A stretch of 64,000 nt of DNA from Hyphomicrobiales bacterium (GTDB lineage: Bacteria; Pseudomonadota; Alphaproteobacteria; Rhizobiales; Rhizobiaceae): contig UCII01000021.1 of NCBI GenBank assembly GCA_900472485.1, positions 1 to 64,000 of the forward strand, read 5' to 3'. Of the stretch, positions 16,967-26,258 are shown one piece after another. A program made the translations under genes and the position numbers. Below the pieces are notes generated by a model that was not told the DNA's origin, ran no database searches, and saw only the letters and a list, made by a program, of their open reading frames with translations. Within the stretch, counting starts at the first letter, position 1; every line of letters begins with the position of its first letter.

Positions 16967-18729
16967 GTGCGCACCATCGGACCTGGATCTTTAAGATAGA
17001 TGTTCCTGATTGCATCGGCAGCCTTGAAAGCGAGGGCGGCCGCAGTGCCGGTCGGATTGTAGCCTGGATTCTGCGGAAAGGCGGAAGCGCCGACGACAAA
17101 CAGGTTCGGCACATCCCAGCTTTGCAGATATTTATTGACGCAGCTGTTGGCGGGGTTTTCACCCATGATAAAGCCGCCAACCACATGCGACGACTGATAG
17201 GGAACCGTATTCCAATGACCTTTCATGGGGTTCTCCACGATCTGGCGTGGCCCCATGTGCCTGGCGATGTCGGCGACCTTCGACGTGCAGTATTGTGCCA
17301 TCTTGAGGTCGTTTTCAGGGAAATCGAAGGTAATGCGCAAAAGCGGCCGTCCGAAACGGTCGGTATAAGTCGGGTCCAATGAGAGATAATTGTTCCTGGT
17401 TGCATAGCTCGAGGCCTCGCAGCCGATCGACATGGCCGATAGGTAATTCTTCACCGTCGCCTTTTTCCATTCCTTGCCCCAAGCGGGCGTTCCCGGCGGC
17501 ACGGGCCGATAGCTGATCGGAGCGGCGCCGATCGGCGTGACGCGGATCGACCCGCCACCGAAAAAGCCGAGTCCACTATGGTCGAAATTGTCATTGTTGA
17601 ACTCATCGATCCCCATGCCGACCGCGCCGCCGCCGATAAAGGGATTGAAGTTCTTGTCATCGAAGAAGAGCTGCACGCCGTTGGCCGTCTGATAGCAATA
17701 GTTGCGTCCGGTCGTGCCTTCTCCAGTTGAGGGATCGTAGGGTTTACCGATCCCGGATAGTAGCATCAGACGCACGTTTTCGAAGGTAAAAGCGCCGACA
17801 ACGACAAGATCTGCCGGCTGCTCCCATTCCTGGCCTGAGGTATCGGCGAAGAGAACGCCGGTCGCCTTTTTACCGGTGGAATCGGTCAGCACTTTCAAGA
17901 CTTCGGAATTCGTCCTCGCCGTAAAATTCTGCCGGCGAACAAGCGCCGGGAGAATGTTTACGATAGGGCTGGCCTTGGAATAGTTGGCGCAGCCGTAATT
18001 GGTGCAGAACCCACAGAAGGTGCACGGCCCCATGGTTACGCCAAGAGGGTTGGTATATGGCTCGGAAATCAGCGAAGACGGCACTGGAAAGGGCCGATAG
18101 CCCATCTCCGCCGCGGCCTTGGCGAACAGAACAGGCCCATAAGGCTGGCGAAGCGGTTTCGTCGGATATTCTTCCGAACGGGGCCCCTCGAACGGATTGC
18201 CTCCCTCTTGAATCTGACCGCGGAGATTGCCGGCCTTGCCGGAGGTCCCGACGATGCGATCGAAGGCTGTATAGAACGGCTCCATCTCGTTCCAATCCGT
18301 CCCCCAGTCCTGCAAGGTCAGTTCGTCCGGAATGACTGCGGGGCCGTAACGCTCCTGCAAATAGCTCTTCAGCCGGAACTCCTGCGGCTGAAAGCGGAAG
18401 GTGATGCCGGCCCAATGATTGCCGGCGCCACCCGTTCCGTTTCCAGGATGGAAGGAACCCCAATTGCGCATAGGCAGGGCAGTTTCCGCGGGATTGTTGC
18501 GGACGGTCACCGTATTCTGGGCCGTACGCAGCATAAGTTCCTGCCGATGGATATAGCGGAGTTCGTCCGGAACGGACGCAATGCTGAAGTCGCGCGCCGT
18601 GTCGCGCCAGGGTCCGCGCTCGATCGCAACGACATCGAGGCCGGAGGCCGTCAGTTCGCTTGCTACAATGGCACCGGTCCAGCCAAGGCCGATGATGGCG
18701 ACATCCGTGTGAGGCAGCTTCGTCGCCAT
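16963..18729 (-). CDS. GMC-family flavoprotein subunit of sugar dehydrogenase (gluconate 2-dehydrogenase type)
   Basis: This 588-residue FAD enzyme has the Rossmann motif GLGWTGAIVASELT with a trailing acidic residue (AIERG) near the N-terminus. A cysteine-rich stretch near residue 240 (CTFCGFCTNYGC) may hold an iron-sulfur centre, as seen in the FAD-GMC subunits of this dehydrogenase class. The C-terminal GMC signature is NPGYNPTGTAAALAFKAAD. The start at ATG 18729 follows AAAGGA and the stop of the small subunit gene; an upstream in-frame start at 18753 is less likely. It oxidises a sugar or sugar acid in the periplasm, the export chaperone being the small subunit. The substrate may be gluconate, fructose or sorbitol; sequence alone does not decide. 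Confidence 0.88.
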   Translation of the reverse strand: MATKLPHTDVAIIGLGWTGAIVASELTASGLDVVAIERGPWRDTARDFSIASVPDELRYIHRQELMLRTAQNTVTVRNNPAETALPMRNWGSFHPGNGTGGAGNHWAGITFRFQPQEFRLKSYLQERYGPAVIPDELTLQDWGTDWNEMEPFYTAFDRIVGTSGKAGNLRGQIQEGGNPFEGPRSEEYPTKPLRQPYGPVLFAKAAAEMGYRPFPVPSSLISEPYTNPLGVTMGPCTFCGFCTNYGCANYSKASPIVNILPALVRRQNFTARTNSEVLKVLTDSTGKKATGVLFADTSGQEWEQPADLVVVGAFTFENVRLMLLSGIGKPYDPSTGEGTTGRNYCYQTANGVQLFFDDKNFNPFIGGGAVGMGIDEFNNDNFDHSGLGFFGGGSIRVTPIGAAPISYRPVPPGTPAWGKEWKKATVKNYLSAMSIGCEASSYATRNNYLSLDPTYTDRFGRPLLRITFDFPENDLKMAQYCTSKVADIARHMGPRQIVENPMKGHWNTVPYQSSHVVGGFIMGENPANSCVNKYLQSWDVPNLFVVGASAFPQNPGYNPTGTAAALAFKAADAIRNIYLKDPGPMVRT

Positions 18730-18731
18730 CG

Positions 18732-19493
18732 TCAATCCTTTCCGATGTTCCATTCGGGCCGCCCGGCAATGCCGACCGGCGGCAGATCAAGCGTCTCGTT
18801 ATGCCGCTCCACGTAGTTTCGGTAGTCGTAATGGGCGCCGGGAAAGCCGAGCATCCTCCAGGAGACCATGTCCTTGTTGCCGCCATAGATCGGATCGGCG
18901 AAGAACCCCTCCATGGTGTTGGCATGGACGAGCGAAAAAAATGCCATGGAATCAATGGCCTGCATGGCGATTTTTCCATGCTGAAGATCCGTCAGCACCT
19001 GATCGCGCTGTTCGCTCGTCAATTTGGCGAAGGGCTGCTTGAAGGTGGCGGAACAGTGTTCATTCAGTGCCGCAATGCCGATGCGGTAACGGGCACGCGG
19101 AACAAGCGACGATTGATCTCCCTGTTCAGGCGTACCAGGCTGAAAAGGACCCCGCATGTAAAGCCGGTCGAAGTTGCCGAAAAAACCTGCCAGCTGCCGG
19201 TCGATGTATTCGGTACAGCCTGCCTCTTTTCCGCTGATGCTGAGCTCATCGGCCGGGATCAACTGCTCGGCAATGGCGCCGATCGTCTCTGCTTCCTCAT
19301 CGGTGAAGAAAAACCATCGTCCGGACGCTGCCGCCGAGGGCACATCCGGCGGACTCGCGTCAAATGGGATCCAGGGACGTTCCCCGCCGACGACGAGGGC
19401 GCTCGCCCTTTGCACGGACCCAAGGATGATGGCAACTGCCGTGGATGAGAGGAATGCACGGCGGGTGTGGCCCCGAGCACGTTTACGTTCCAT
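18732..19493 (-). CDS. Small (gamma) subunit of membrane-bound sugar dehydrogenase
   Basis: This 253-residue protein of the gluconate 2-dehydrogenase subunit 3 family begins with a twin-arginine-like signal (HTRRAFLSSTAVAII). In this family the small subunit carries the Tat signal and brings the folded FAD subunit across the membrane. Family-like segments include FFTDEEAETIGAIAEQLIPAD and YGGNKDMVSWRMLGFPGAHYDYR. It is the first gene of the minus-strand trio, and its stop lies two bases before the start of the flavoprotein gene, fitting coupled expression. Confidence 0.88.
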   Translation of the reverse strand: MERKRARGHTRRAFLSSTAVAIILGSVQRASALVVGGERPWIPFDASPPDVPSAAASGRWFFFTDEEAETIGAIAEQLIPADELSISGKEAGCTEYIDRQLAGFFGNFDRLYMRGPFQPGTPEQGDQSSLVPRARYRIGIAALNEHCSATFKQPFAKLTSEQRDQVLTDLQHGKIAMQAIDSMAFFSLVHANTMEGFFADPIYGGNKDMVSWRMLGFPGAHYDYRNYVERHNETLDLPPVGIAGRPEWNIGKD

Positions 19494-19675
19494 CGAAAAT
19501 ACCCTCGATTAACCAGTATTCGCGCGGGCTCAGGTGACAGGAATAGGATCGAAGTGAATTGTCCCGCTCGGCAACGGAAAACATATGCCCGCTCTAAATA
19601 TCTGCGACGGGCTTCGGAACTTCGGGCAGCTGCAAAAGTTCCGAGTGAACTTACAAGAATGTTGAGGAGAAAGCC
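19494..19675. promoter_or_regulatory. Divergent promoter region with GGAACTT inverted repeat
   Basis: This stretch separates the dehydrogenase operon (minus) from the small secreted gene (plus). 19615-19622 (CGGAACTT) and 19636-19643 (AAGTTCCG) form a perfect 8-bp dyad with a 13-base spacer. Read as a promoter it gives GGAAC, 16 bases, AGTT, one base off the GGAAC-N16/17-CGTT pattern of the alphaproteobacterial general stress sigma factor EcfG. Both readings are possible, and neither is proven. Confidence 0.35.
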
Positions 19676-19990
19676 ATGCTCTCGAAAATCGCGGCCACCT
19701 CGCTTATTTCACTTTGCCTAGCCACAGCCTCGCTGGCACAATCCAACAGCTCCAACAGCTCCAACAGCTCCGACGGCGCAGCCAGCGATCATTCACCTCC
19801 CGCTTCCGCGATAAACCAAGATAAACCGGTGCAGGGAGACAACAAAACCGGAGCGAACGGGGCACAGGACACCGGCAAGAAGACGAAGGCGGATTCGAAC
19901 AAGAATAGTGGCGGCTGCAACAATCAGGCCAATGCAATGACCTCGACATCGGCTAATCAGGAGCAAGCGGGTTCGCAGAGCTGCGATTGA
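19676..19990 (+). CDS. Small secreted Ser/Asn-rich protein
   Basis: This 104-residue protein has a Sec signal at residues 1-21 (cleavage after SLAQ). The mature chain is of low complexity and rich in Ser, Asn, Gly, Lys and Gln, with two cysteines close to the C-terminus and one mid-chain. Right after the signal the codons for SNS are repeated three times by a perfect 9-base tandem repeat (19742-19768), a site prone to length change. GAGGAGAAAG just before the ATG is a good ribosome-binding site. The protein is predicted to be disordered and periplasmic or exported. Function is unknown, and a near-consensus general-stress promoter lies upstream. Confidence 0.68.
   Translation: MLSKIAATSLISLCLATASLAQSNSSNSSNSSDGAASDHSPPASAINQDKPVQGDNKTGANGAQDTGKKTKADSNKNSGGCNNQANAMTSTSANQEQAGSQSCD
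19742..19768 (+). repeat. Three tandem copies of a 9-base unit inside the secreted protein gene
   Basis: TCCAACAGC occurs three times without change and is followed by a partial copy. It keeps the reading frame and encodes Ser-Asn-Ser units just after the signal peptide cleavage site. Slippage here would add or remove three residues. Confidence 0.8.
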
Positions 19991-20051
19991 CCGCTCCTGC
20001 TCATTGCCGAGGCGAGCTCAGGCTGAGCCGCGACTTCAACTAGGAGACTCA

Positions 20052-20684
20052 TCAGTGCTTATGATGCGCGGGGCGGCGCATGGCACCATGGGTCTTGGAG
20101 TCCGCGAGCGAAGCAGCCACCGCGGCCCAATCTGCGGGTTTGGCGAAAGTCGGAACCCTTCGATAGATTGCAGGGACTTGCCGCCCCTCATAACCTGTCA
20201 CGAAGGCAAACGGAATCCGCTTCATACGCAAAGAGGCTGCGACTGGATAAACCATCTGCCCGTCAAGAGCGATATCGAGAAGAGCTCCATCAAGCATGAT
20301 GTCCTGAGTCTTGAGGATCTGGAGTGCGTCATTCACGTTGGCGACCGGACCGACGACTTCGGCGCCGGACTCGATCAGCTTTTCCTTTGCCTCCATCGCA
20401 ATCATGTATTCATCCTCCACGACAAGAAACCGCTGGCCCGAAATATCAGTCATGCCGCGACGGCGGGAAAACCGCTCGTAGGCTACAAGCCGGCAAAGCG
20501 CGTCCAGGCGATCCGGCAGGATGAGGCCCCGCATATACATGTGCATCAAATATCGGGCGAACTTCCGTCTTTCTTCCGTACGCACGGTGAACCAAGGCTC
20601 CGCGCATATCCGGTCGAACACTTTTTGCAGGATCTCCAGATCGTTGGGTTCGAAAATGCCGTGTGAAAGAGCAAGGGACGTCAT
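20052..20684 (-). CDS. Response regulator with extra N-terminal domain
   Basis: This 210-residue protein has two regions. Residues 1-77 form a helical domain with a WFTVRTEERRKFARYLMHMY segment that I do not recognise from any common output family. Residues 84-205 form a CheY-like receiver (acidic Glu90-Asp91-Glu92, phospho-acceptor Asp137 in ALLDIALDG, Thr in FVTGYEG, Lys in FAKPAD). The ATG at 20684 is preceded by AAAGGAG, which fixes the start; the longer upstream frame is not used. The receiver resembles those at 1208 and 3495, which suggests the same HWE-kinase-linked family. Placing the unknown domain before the receiver is the reverse of normal regulators. Monocistronic. Confidence 0.8.
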   Translation of the reverse strand: MTSLALSHGIFEPNDLEILQKVFDRICAEPWFTVRTEERRKFARYLMHMYMRGLILPDRLDALCRLVAYERFSRRRGMTDISGQRFLVVEDEYMIAMEAKEKLIESGAEVVGPVANVNDALQILKTQDIMLDGALLDIALDGQMVYPVAASLRMKRIPFAFVTGYEGRQVPAIYRRVPTFAKPADWAAVAASLADSKTHGAMRRPAHHKH

Positions 20685-20848
20685 TGGTGAACTCCTTTCA
20701 CCACTACGGAAACGCACGCACCCCACCTTTGTTTCATGCCAACAGGGCAAGACCTTTCGCTCATAAAAGAGCAAACCCCTTCGCGCATTTCGAGGCCTTC
20801 AGCGAATCGTTGAGAAAGCAACACGCTCTGGCCGTTCCTTCATTGCAT

Positions 20849-21874
20849 TCAAGGCGGTGGGGCGATGGAAGCGCGAAGGATCAACTGGCACTCCATCTTC
20901 AGCCTCACTGGCGGCTTCTTCGGCTGCATCACCTTTTCCAGAAGCTCGGCGACCGCCCAACGGCCCATATCCTCGTGCGGCAGCTTCAATGTTGTGAGTG
21001 GCGGCAGGATTTTTCGGGCGAGGCTTTCATCGTCGAAACCGATGACGGAAATATCGTCGGGAATCCTCAACCCGCGCATCCTGATCGCATCATAAGCGCC
21101 CATCGCCACACGGTCGGAAAAGCAGAAAACCGCCGTCGGCGGCAACGGCAGATCGAGGAGCTGCAGCATCTTTTCCCGCCCGAGATCGAGCGACCAGGCT
21201 TCCGAAAGGATCAGTTCGGGATCGACGGCGATATCGTAGGTCGTCAGCGCCTGGCGATAGCCGCTCAGACGATCGCGCGCCGCTTCAAGCCGCTGCCTGC
21301 CGGCATCGATCATGGCGATGCGGCGATGGCCGGCCTTGATCAAGGCTTCCGTTGCCGCATAACCGCCGGCATGATCGCCTGGAATGATCGAAGAGAACTC
21401 GGCCCGCTGCTGATGGCAATTCAGAAGGACGGCCGGATAGTTGCCAAGTTTGGAAGGCAGCACCGGCGCCAGCTGGGTGATGAGCGTGGCGTAGATTACG
21501 CCGACGATCTGGCGCCGTCCCAAATAGTCGAGAATGGATTCGGCGAATTCGACCTGTCCGCCCGTCACGACGGTGAGCGCCGCCAAGCCCTGCTCTTCCG
21601 CAGCGCTCCGAACACCTTCTATCAGCGGCGCAGCATGCTGCGAGGCCATAAGATCGTCGATCAGGAGAACGATGATGCCGCCGATCGGATCATTGGCCGG
21701 CGCAGTCTTCTGGTAGCCAAGTTCCTCGGCGACCGCCAGTACGCGCTCGCGCACTTTCTCCGAAACCCTCTTACCGGGCGCTTCGTTCAGCACCAGTGAA
21801 ACCGTCGCATGCGAAACGCCGACCTGCGAGGCGATATCGGACATGGTCGGTCGTTTCGTCGTCTTGTCGTTCAC
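20849..21874 (-). CDS. LacI-family regulator divergent from GH2 operon
   Basis: This 341-residue repressor has its helix-turn-helix near residues 11-35 (MSDIASQVGVSHATVSLVLNEAPGKRVS) followed by a sugar-binding-type effector domain. The frame opens with a GTG at 21874; an ATG ten codons later would also leave the DNA-binding domain intact. It is transcribed away from the beta-glycosidase gene at 22031, and the shared 156-base gap contains dyad-symmetric, LacI-like sequences, so it very probably controls the GH2 enzyme and the following importer. The effector is inferred to be the imported beta-glycoside or its product. Confidence 0.88.
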   Translation of the reverse strand: MNDKTTKRPTMSDIASQVGVSHATVSLVLNEAPGKRVSEKVRERVLAVAEELGYQKTAPANDPIGGIIVLLIDDLMASQHAAPLIEGVRSAAEEQGLAALTVVTGGQVEFAESILDYLGRRQIVGVIYATLITQLAPVLPSKLGNYPAVLLNCHQQRAEFSSIIPGDHAGGYAATEALIKAGHRRIAMIDAGRQRLEAARDRLSGYRQALTTYDIAVDPELILSEAWSLDLGREKMLQLLDLPLPPTAVFCFSDRVAMGAYDAIRMRGLRIPDDISVIGFDDESLARKILPPLTTLKLPHEDMGRWAVAELLEKVMQPKKPPVRLKMECQLILRASIAPPP

Positions 21875-21956
21875 TCAGTTTCTTTCTCGGACTCAAGGGC
21901 AGTCTGCACGCACGTTAGGAAATCTGACGGACAATGTGAAGCTACGGCCCTTGCGG

Positions 21957-22010
21957 AAGTTAAGTTTATAAGTTACGAAACTTGTCTGTAACTTATTTTG
22001 TGACTTAATC
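21957..22010. promoter_or_regulatory. Operator region between LacI regulator and GH2 gene
   Basis: There are two overlapping dyads. AAGTTAC/GAAACTT at 21970-21983 is a near-perfect 14-base palindrome with a central CG. ATAAGTTAC (21968-21976) pairs perfectly with GTAACTTAT (21988-21996) over an 11-base spacer. The AAGT(T) half-site recurs several times across about 50 bases, suggesting more than one repressor dimer binds. The location in the divergent gap and the CG-centred symmetry suit LacI binding. Confidence 0.6.
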
Positions 22011-22030
22011 CAACCGAAAAGCTCGCGGCT

Positions 22031-24772
22031 ATGACCATCGCCTCCCACCGTTTCGCCGATACTCGTTCCGGGCCGCGTGCACGCCTGCCTCTCGACGGAA
22101 CCTGGGACTTTCAGCTGGAGGGGCAAACGCCGACGACCATCGCCGTGCCCGCGCCCTGGCAGGCTCATTTTCCGGATCTGCGGGCCGCGGCTGGCGTGGC
22201 AACCTATTCCCGCGCCTTCACGGTGCCGCAAGAGTGGCTTGACCGTCAGGTCATCGTGCATTTCGGTGCCGTGAACTATTTCGCCGAGGTCTCGGTCAAC
22301 GGCCATGCTCTCGGTTCTCACGAAGGCGGCTATCTGCCCTTCGAATTCGTCATCCCTGCCGATCTATTGACCGGCGAGTTGCGTCTGGATGTGAAGGTTA
22401 CGCTGCCGAACGCCGATGTCCGGGCCTTCCCGGATTTCCCGTTCGACGAGATCCCGCATGGCAAGCAGAGCTGGTACGGAATGCTGGGTGGCATCTGGCA
22501 ATCGGTCTGGCTGGAGTGCCGCTGCGAGGCGCATATCACCCACCAGGCCATTCGCGCCGATCTCGCAACGGGCGATGTCGCTATCGATGTCGAGCTGGCA
22601 GCAGCTTTTACCGGCGTCTTGAAAATCACGCTTCTCGATCGCAGCGGTGCGGTCGCAGCTTCGACCGAAGTTGCGCTCGATGACGAGGCACGGGCATCGG
22701 CCGCGCTCAAAGTGGCCAAAGCGGAGGCGTGGTCGCTTGATGATCCCGCGCTCTATCGGGCCGTTGCCGAGCTATCCGAGAGCGACACAGTTCTCGATGC
22801 CGCCGAGCAGAATTTCGGCTTTCGCACCTTCGAAGCAAAGGATGGAAAGTTCTTCCTGAACAGCGAGCCTTTCTACATGCGCGGCGCACTGGATCAGGAT
22901 TATTATCCCGAGGGCATCTATACACCGCCGTCGCTGGAGTTTCTGGAAGACCAGGCACGCAAGGCGAAGGAGCTCGGGCTCAACCTCCTGCGCTGCCATA
23001 TCAAGGTTCCCGATCCGCGCTACTACGATGTGGCGGACCGGTTTGGCCTGCTGGTCTGGACGGAGATTCCGAACATTCAGACCTTCACCGAGAAATCGGC
23101 GAAGCGCCTGCTCGATACGATGGAAGGGATCCTGCGCCGCGACGGTAACCACCCCTCCATCGTGATCTGGACCATCATCAACGAGGATTGGGGAACGCGC
23201 CTCGTCGAAAGCGCCGATCAGCGAGCCTGGTTGAAAGGCGCCTATTACTGGCTGAAGAAGAAGGACCCGACACGGCTGGTCGTCGACAATTCCGCCTGCA
23301 TTCCGAACTTCCATGTCGTCTCCGACATTGACGACTATCACTACTACGCCTCGGTTCCGGAAATGGCACGCGAATGGACTGACTGGGTATCGGCTTTCGC
23401 GGCGCGGCCTGAGTGGTCCTATTCGCCGAACGGCGATGCAAAACGGCGTGGCGACGAACCGCTCGTCGTCTCCGAGTTCGGCGTCTGGGGTCTGCCGCAT
23501 CCGGAAAAGCTCAAGCAGGACGGCAAGGAGCCGTTCTGGTTCATCAATGGCCTGGAATGGGACAGCGACGGTGCGACCTATCCGCATGGCGTCGAACAGC
23601 GCTACCGCACCTATCAGTTCGACAAGGTCTTTCCGTCCTTCGGCTCCTTCATCGAGGACACGCAGTGGCATCAGTTCAATGCCCTCAAATTCGAAATCGA
23701 GGAGATGCGCCGCCACGCTTCTATTCAGGGTTATGTCATCACCGAGCTGACCGATTTGCACTGGGAAGCCAATGGCCTGATGGACATGCAGCGCAATACG
23801 CGTGCCTATCACAGCCGCTTCCACGAGATTAACACCGATGTCGTCATCATCCCGCGCATGCAGCGCCATGCTGTGTGGGCAGGCGATACCGCCAATATCG
23901 AGCTCGAAATCTCGACCGGGGGCAAGGCGCTCCCCACGGCCGAGCTAAGCTGGAGCATCGATGGTACGATTGCCGGAAAGATGGTGATCCCGGCTGTGAA
24001 TGCGACATCGGTGCATCATCTGCCGTCACTTTCTCTGTCCTTTGAGCCGGCCATGGCCGGCAGACAGGTCAGCATCCAGTTTGCGATCACCGCCGGCGGC
24101 AAGGAGATTGCGCGCAACAGCCTCGAGGTCAGCGTCTATGGCAGCCGCTCCAAGCCGGTCCTTTCCGTATTCTCGGCCGAACCCGAAATCACGCAATATC
24201 TGACTGCGCTCGGCTACACGCTTGTCGAGGCCGGCAAGGCGGATGTGCGGGTTGCGTCTTCCCTCAGCCAGGCCGATATCGACGCCATGGAGCATGGCGC
24301 CCATTATGTATCGCTTGCCGATGTGGCGCCGCTGCCGTTCGGCAATCTGCGCAACGACCAGCCGAACTGGAATTACCCGACAGGGGGCGATCGCGGGCAA
24401 TCGATGCCGCAGATGCGCGTCACCGAACGCAACGGCACCATCTGGAAGGGCAATTGGGTCACCGGCTTCAGCTGGGTGAAGCGTTCGGGGAAATTCGAGC
24501 GCCTGCCTGGCGGCCCGTTGACCGATCTCTCCTTCGTCGGCGTCAACCCGAACCGCGTCATCACCGGTTTTCGGCCGATCCATTTCGACGGCTTGGTGCA
24601 TGCAGGTACGATGGTGGGCTGGATCCACAAGCCATGTGCAACCATTGCCGAAAGGAAGGTTGGCGCCGGCCGTATCGTCGCCACGACCTTCGGCCTGATG
24701 CGCGAAGCGGCCGGTGTCGATCCGGTGGCAGCAACCTTGCTTGATTGCATCGTCGAGACGGCAGCGGGATAG
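22031..24772 (+). CDS. Glycoside hydrolase family 2 enzyme (beta-galactosidase/glucuronidase/mannosidase class)
   Basis: This 913-residue protein has the GH2 layout: a jelly-roll sugar-binding domain (residues about 10-180, including WYGMLGGIWQSVWLE), an immunoglobulin-like domain, a TIM barrel from about 280, and C-terminal accessory domains. The acid/base is Glu385 in IINEDWG and the nucleophile Glu482 in VVSEFGVWG. There is no signal peptide, so it would act in the cytoplasm on oligosaccharides brought in by the CUT1 importer downstream. The DNA shows no strong ribosome-binding site before the ATG at 22031. Which beta-glycoside is cleaved cannot be read from these motifs. Confidence 0.88.
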   Translation: MTIASHRFADTRSGPRARLPLDGTWDFQLEGQTPTTIAVPAPWQAHFPDLRAAAGVATYSRAFTVPQEWLDRQVIVHFGAVNYFAEVSVNGHALGSHEGGYLPFEFVIPADLLTGELRLDVKVTLPNADVRAFPDFPFDEIPHGKQSWYGMLGGIWQSVWLECRCEAHITHQAIRADLATGDVAIDVELAAAFTGVLKITLLDRSGAVAASTEVALDDEARASAALKVAKAEAWSLDDPALYRAVAELSESDTVLDAAEQNFGFRTFEAKDGKFFLNSEPFYMRGALDQDYYPEGIYTPPSLEFLEDQARKAKELGLNLLRCHIKVPDPRYYDVADRFGLLVWTEIPNIQTFTEKSAKRLLDTMEGILRRDGNHPSIVIWTIINEDWGTRLVESADQRAWLKGAYYWLKKKDPTRLVVDNSACIPNFHVVSDIDDYHYYASVPEMAREWTDWVSAFAARPEWSYSPNGDAKRRGDEPLVVSEFGVWGLPHPEKLKQDGKEPFWFINGLEWDSDGATYPHGVEQRYRTYQFDKVFPSFGSFIEDTQWHQFNALKFEIEEMRRHASIQGYVITELTDLHWEANGLMDMQRNTRAYHSRFHEINTDVVIIPRMQRHAVWAGDTANIELEISTGGKALPTAELSWSIDGTIAGKMVIPAVNATSVHHLPSLSLSFEPAMAGRQVSIQFAITAGGKEIARNSLEVSVYGSRSKPVLSVFSAEPEITQYLTALGYTLVEAGKADVRVASSLSQADIDAMEHGAHYVSLADVAPLPFGNLRNDQPNWNYPTGGDRGQSMPQMRVTERNGTIWKGNWVTGFSWVKRSGKFERLPGGPLTDLSFVGVNPNRVITGFRPIHFDGLVHAGTMVGWIHKPCATIAERKVGAGRIVATTFGLMREAAGVDPVAATLLDCIVETAAG

Positions 24773-24934
24773 GTGGCCAAAAGATTGAACCGCCGCATAT
24801 GACCCGGAGGAAGTTGAGGCGGTCCAGACAGCTGCAAGGGATATCACGCGGCTCGTTAGCCGCTGCGCAAGGCATAAGGGCCACCCAGCAAAGAGCGGCC
24901 CGGGAGGAAAACAGAACAGCCTGGAGGAGAGAGA

Positions 24935-26194
24935 ATGCGTAACCTGTTGAGAACATCGATTGCGGCGTTAGCCCTCATGACTGCCTTTCCGGCATTCGCA
25001 GTCGAAAATGTCGTCTGGTGGGACTTTCTGTCCGGAGGCGACGGCGTGCGAATGAAGGCGCTGATCCAGCGCTTCAACGACGAGCATAAGGACAAGATCC
25101 AGATCACGGGCACGACGCTCGAATGGGGTATCCCCTACTATACCAAGCTGCAAACATCCGCCGCCGTCGGCCAGGGGCCCGATATCGCCACATACCACCT
25201 GTCACGCCTGGCAGCCGCAGTTGCGGCCAAGACCGTTTCGCCGATCGATCCGAAGGAGCTCGATGCCGTCGGGCTGAAAGACAGCGACTATCCGCCGAAC
25301 GCAATCGCCGCCTCGACGGTCGATAACGTCCGCTATGCCGTCCCCTTCGACGTGCACGGAGAAGTGCTCTACTATAACAAGACTATACTGAAAGAGCTGG
25401 ACGCATTGGGCAACGACGGCAAGCCGACCGGCATCGACACGCTGGAAGGCTGGCGCGCGGTGCTGGCCAAGGCGAAGGACGCCGGCAAGAACGGCGTCGT
25501 CATCTCCTCATCCAACGGCGATCTGCGCGATATCTATACCCTGTTTGGCCAGGAGGGCGGCCAACTGACAGCCGACGGCAAGTTCCTGCAGGGCGACAAT
25601 TTCGACAAGATGGAAAAAGCCTACAATGAAGTCGCCGATTGGGTGAAGCAAGGCTGGGCCCAGCCTTATATCGACACCGAGACCATCACCCCCACTTTTC
25701 TCGCCGGACAATCCGCCTTCTTCCTGAACGGCAATTGGGAGCTGCCGACCATGGAAACCGAAGTCGCCAAGGGCAACGGTTTCGATTATGGCATGGTCAA
25801 CATTCCGGCCTGGATGGGCAAGCCCGCCAACTGGTCGGACTCACACTCCTTCGTGATCCCCAACAATGTCGGCAAGACCATGACTCCGGAAAAGCGCGCC
25901 GCGGTTCTCGAAGTCATCCGATGGATGAACGTGAACTCGCTGGAATGGGCTGCTGCCGGCCACATTCCGGCCTATCTTCCGGTCAGCACGTCATCAGCCT
26001 ACAAGGCGCTTAAGCCGCAGGCGGACTACGCCGCCATGGCGCTCAACGCTTTCTACATGCCGAAGACGCCGCTGACGGGTGCAGCATCGAAATTCGACGA
26101 CGATTGGCAGAACATGGCGTCGGGGCCGCTGAACGGCGACGGCGACGTGAAGGAAACGCTCGCGAAGTTTCGCGATCACATGAACTCTCAGTGA
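24935..26194 (+). CDS. Sugar ABC transporter, periplasmic binding protein (second CUT1 system)
   Basis: This 419-residue binding protein has a Sec signal at residues 1-22 (MRNLLRT... AFPAFA). Typical CUT1 features follow: VVWWDFLSGGDG at the mature start, a TFLAGQSAFFLNGNWEL segment, and aromatic residues for sugar stacking. GGAGGAGAGAG directly precedes the ATG. It lies 162 bases after the GH2 gene and 64 bases before the permeases, across a strong GC hairpin. It is expected to feed beta-linked oligosaccharides to the two permeases. Confidence 0.9.
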   Translation: MRNLLRTSIAALALMTAFPAFAVENVVWWDFLSGGDGVRMKALIQRFNDEHKDKIQITGTTLEWGIPYYTKLQTSAAVGQGPDIATYHLSRLAAAVAAKTVSPIDPKELDAVGLKDSDYPPNAIAASTVDNVRYAVPFDVHGEVLYYNKTILKELDALGNDGKPTGIDTLEGWRAVLAKAKDAGKNGVVISSSNGDLRDIYTLFGQEGGQLTADGKFLQGDNFDKMEKAYNEVADWVKQGWAQPYIDTETITPTFLAGQSAFFLNGNWELPTMETEVAKGNGFDYGMVNIPAWMGKPANWSDSHSFVIPNNVGKTMTPEKRAAVLEVIRWMNVNSLEWAAAGHIPAYLPVSTSSAYKALKPQADYAAMALNAFYMPKTPLTGAASKFDDDWQNMASGPLNGDGDVKETLAKFRDHMNSQ

Positions 26195-26207
26195 CGCTTT
26201 CTTCAAC

Positions 26208-26236
26208 AGCTCCGGGGCTCCTCCTGCCCCGGGGCT
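26208..26236 (+). other. Strong intercistronic hairpin between binding protein and permease
   Basis: AGCTCCGGGGC (26208-26218) pairs with GCCCCGGGGCT (26226-26236), a GC stem of 11 positions with one T-G pair and a 7-base loop. There is no T run, so it is more likely an RNA-stabilising or partial-attenuation element that gives more binding protein than permease. This is a familiar arrangement in maltose-type operons. Confidence 0.6.
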
Positions 26237-26258
26237 GCGCTAACGAGAGAGGTGATGG

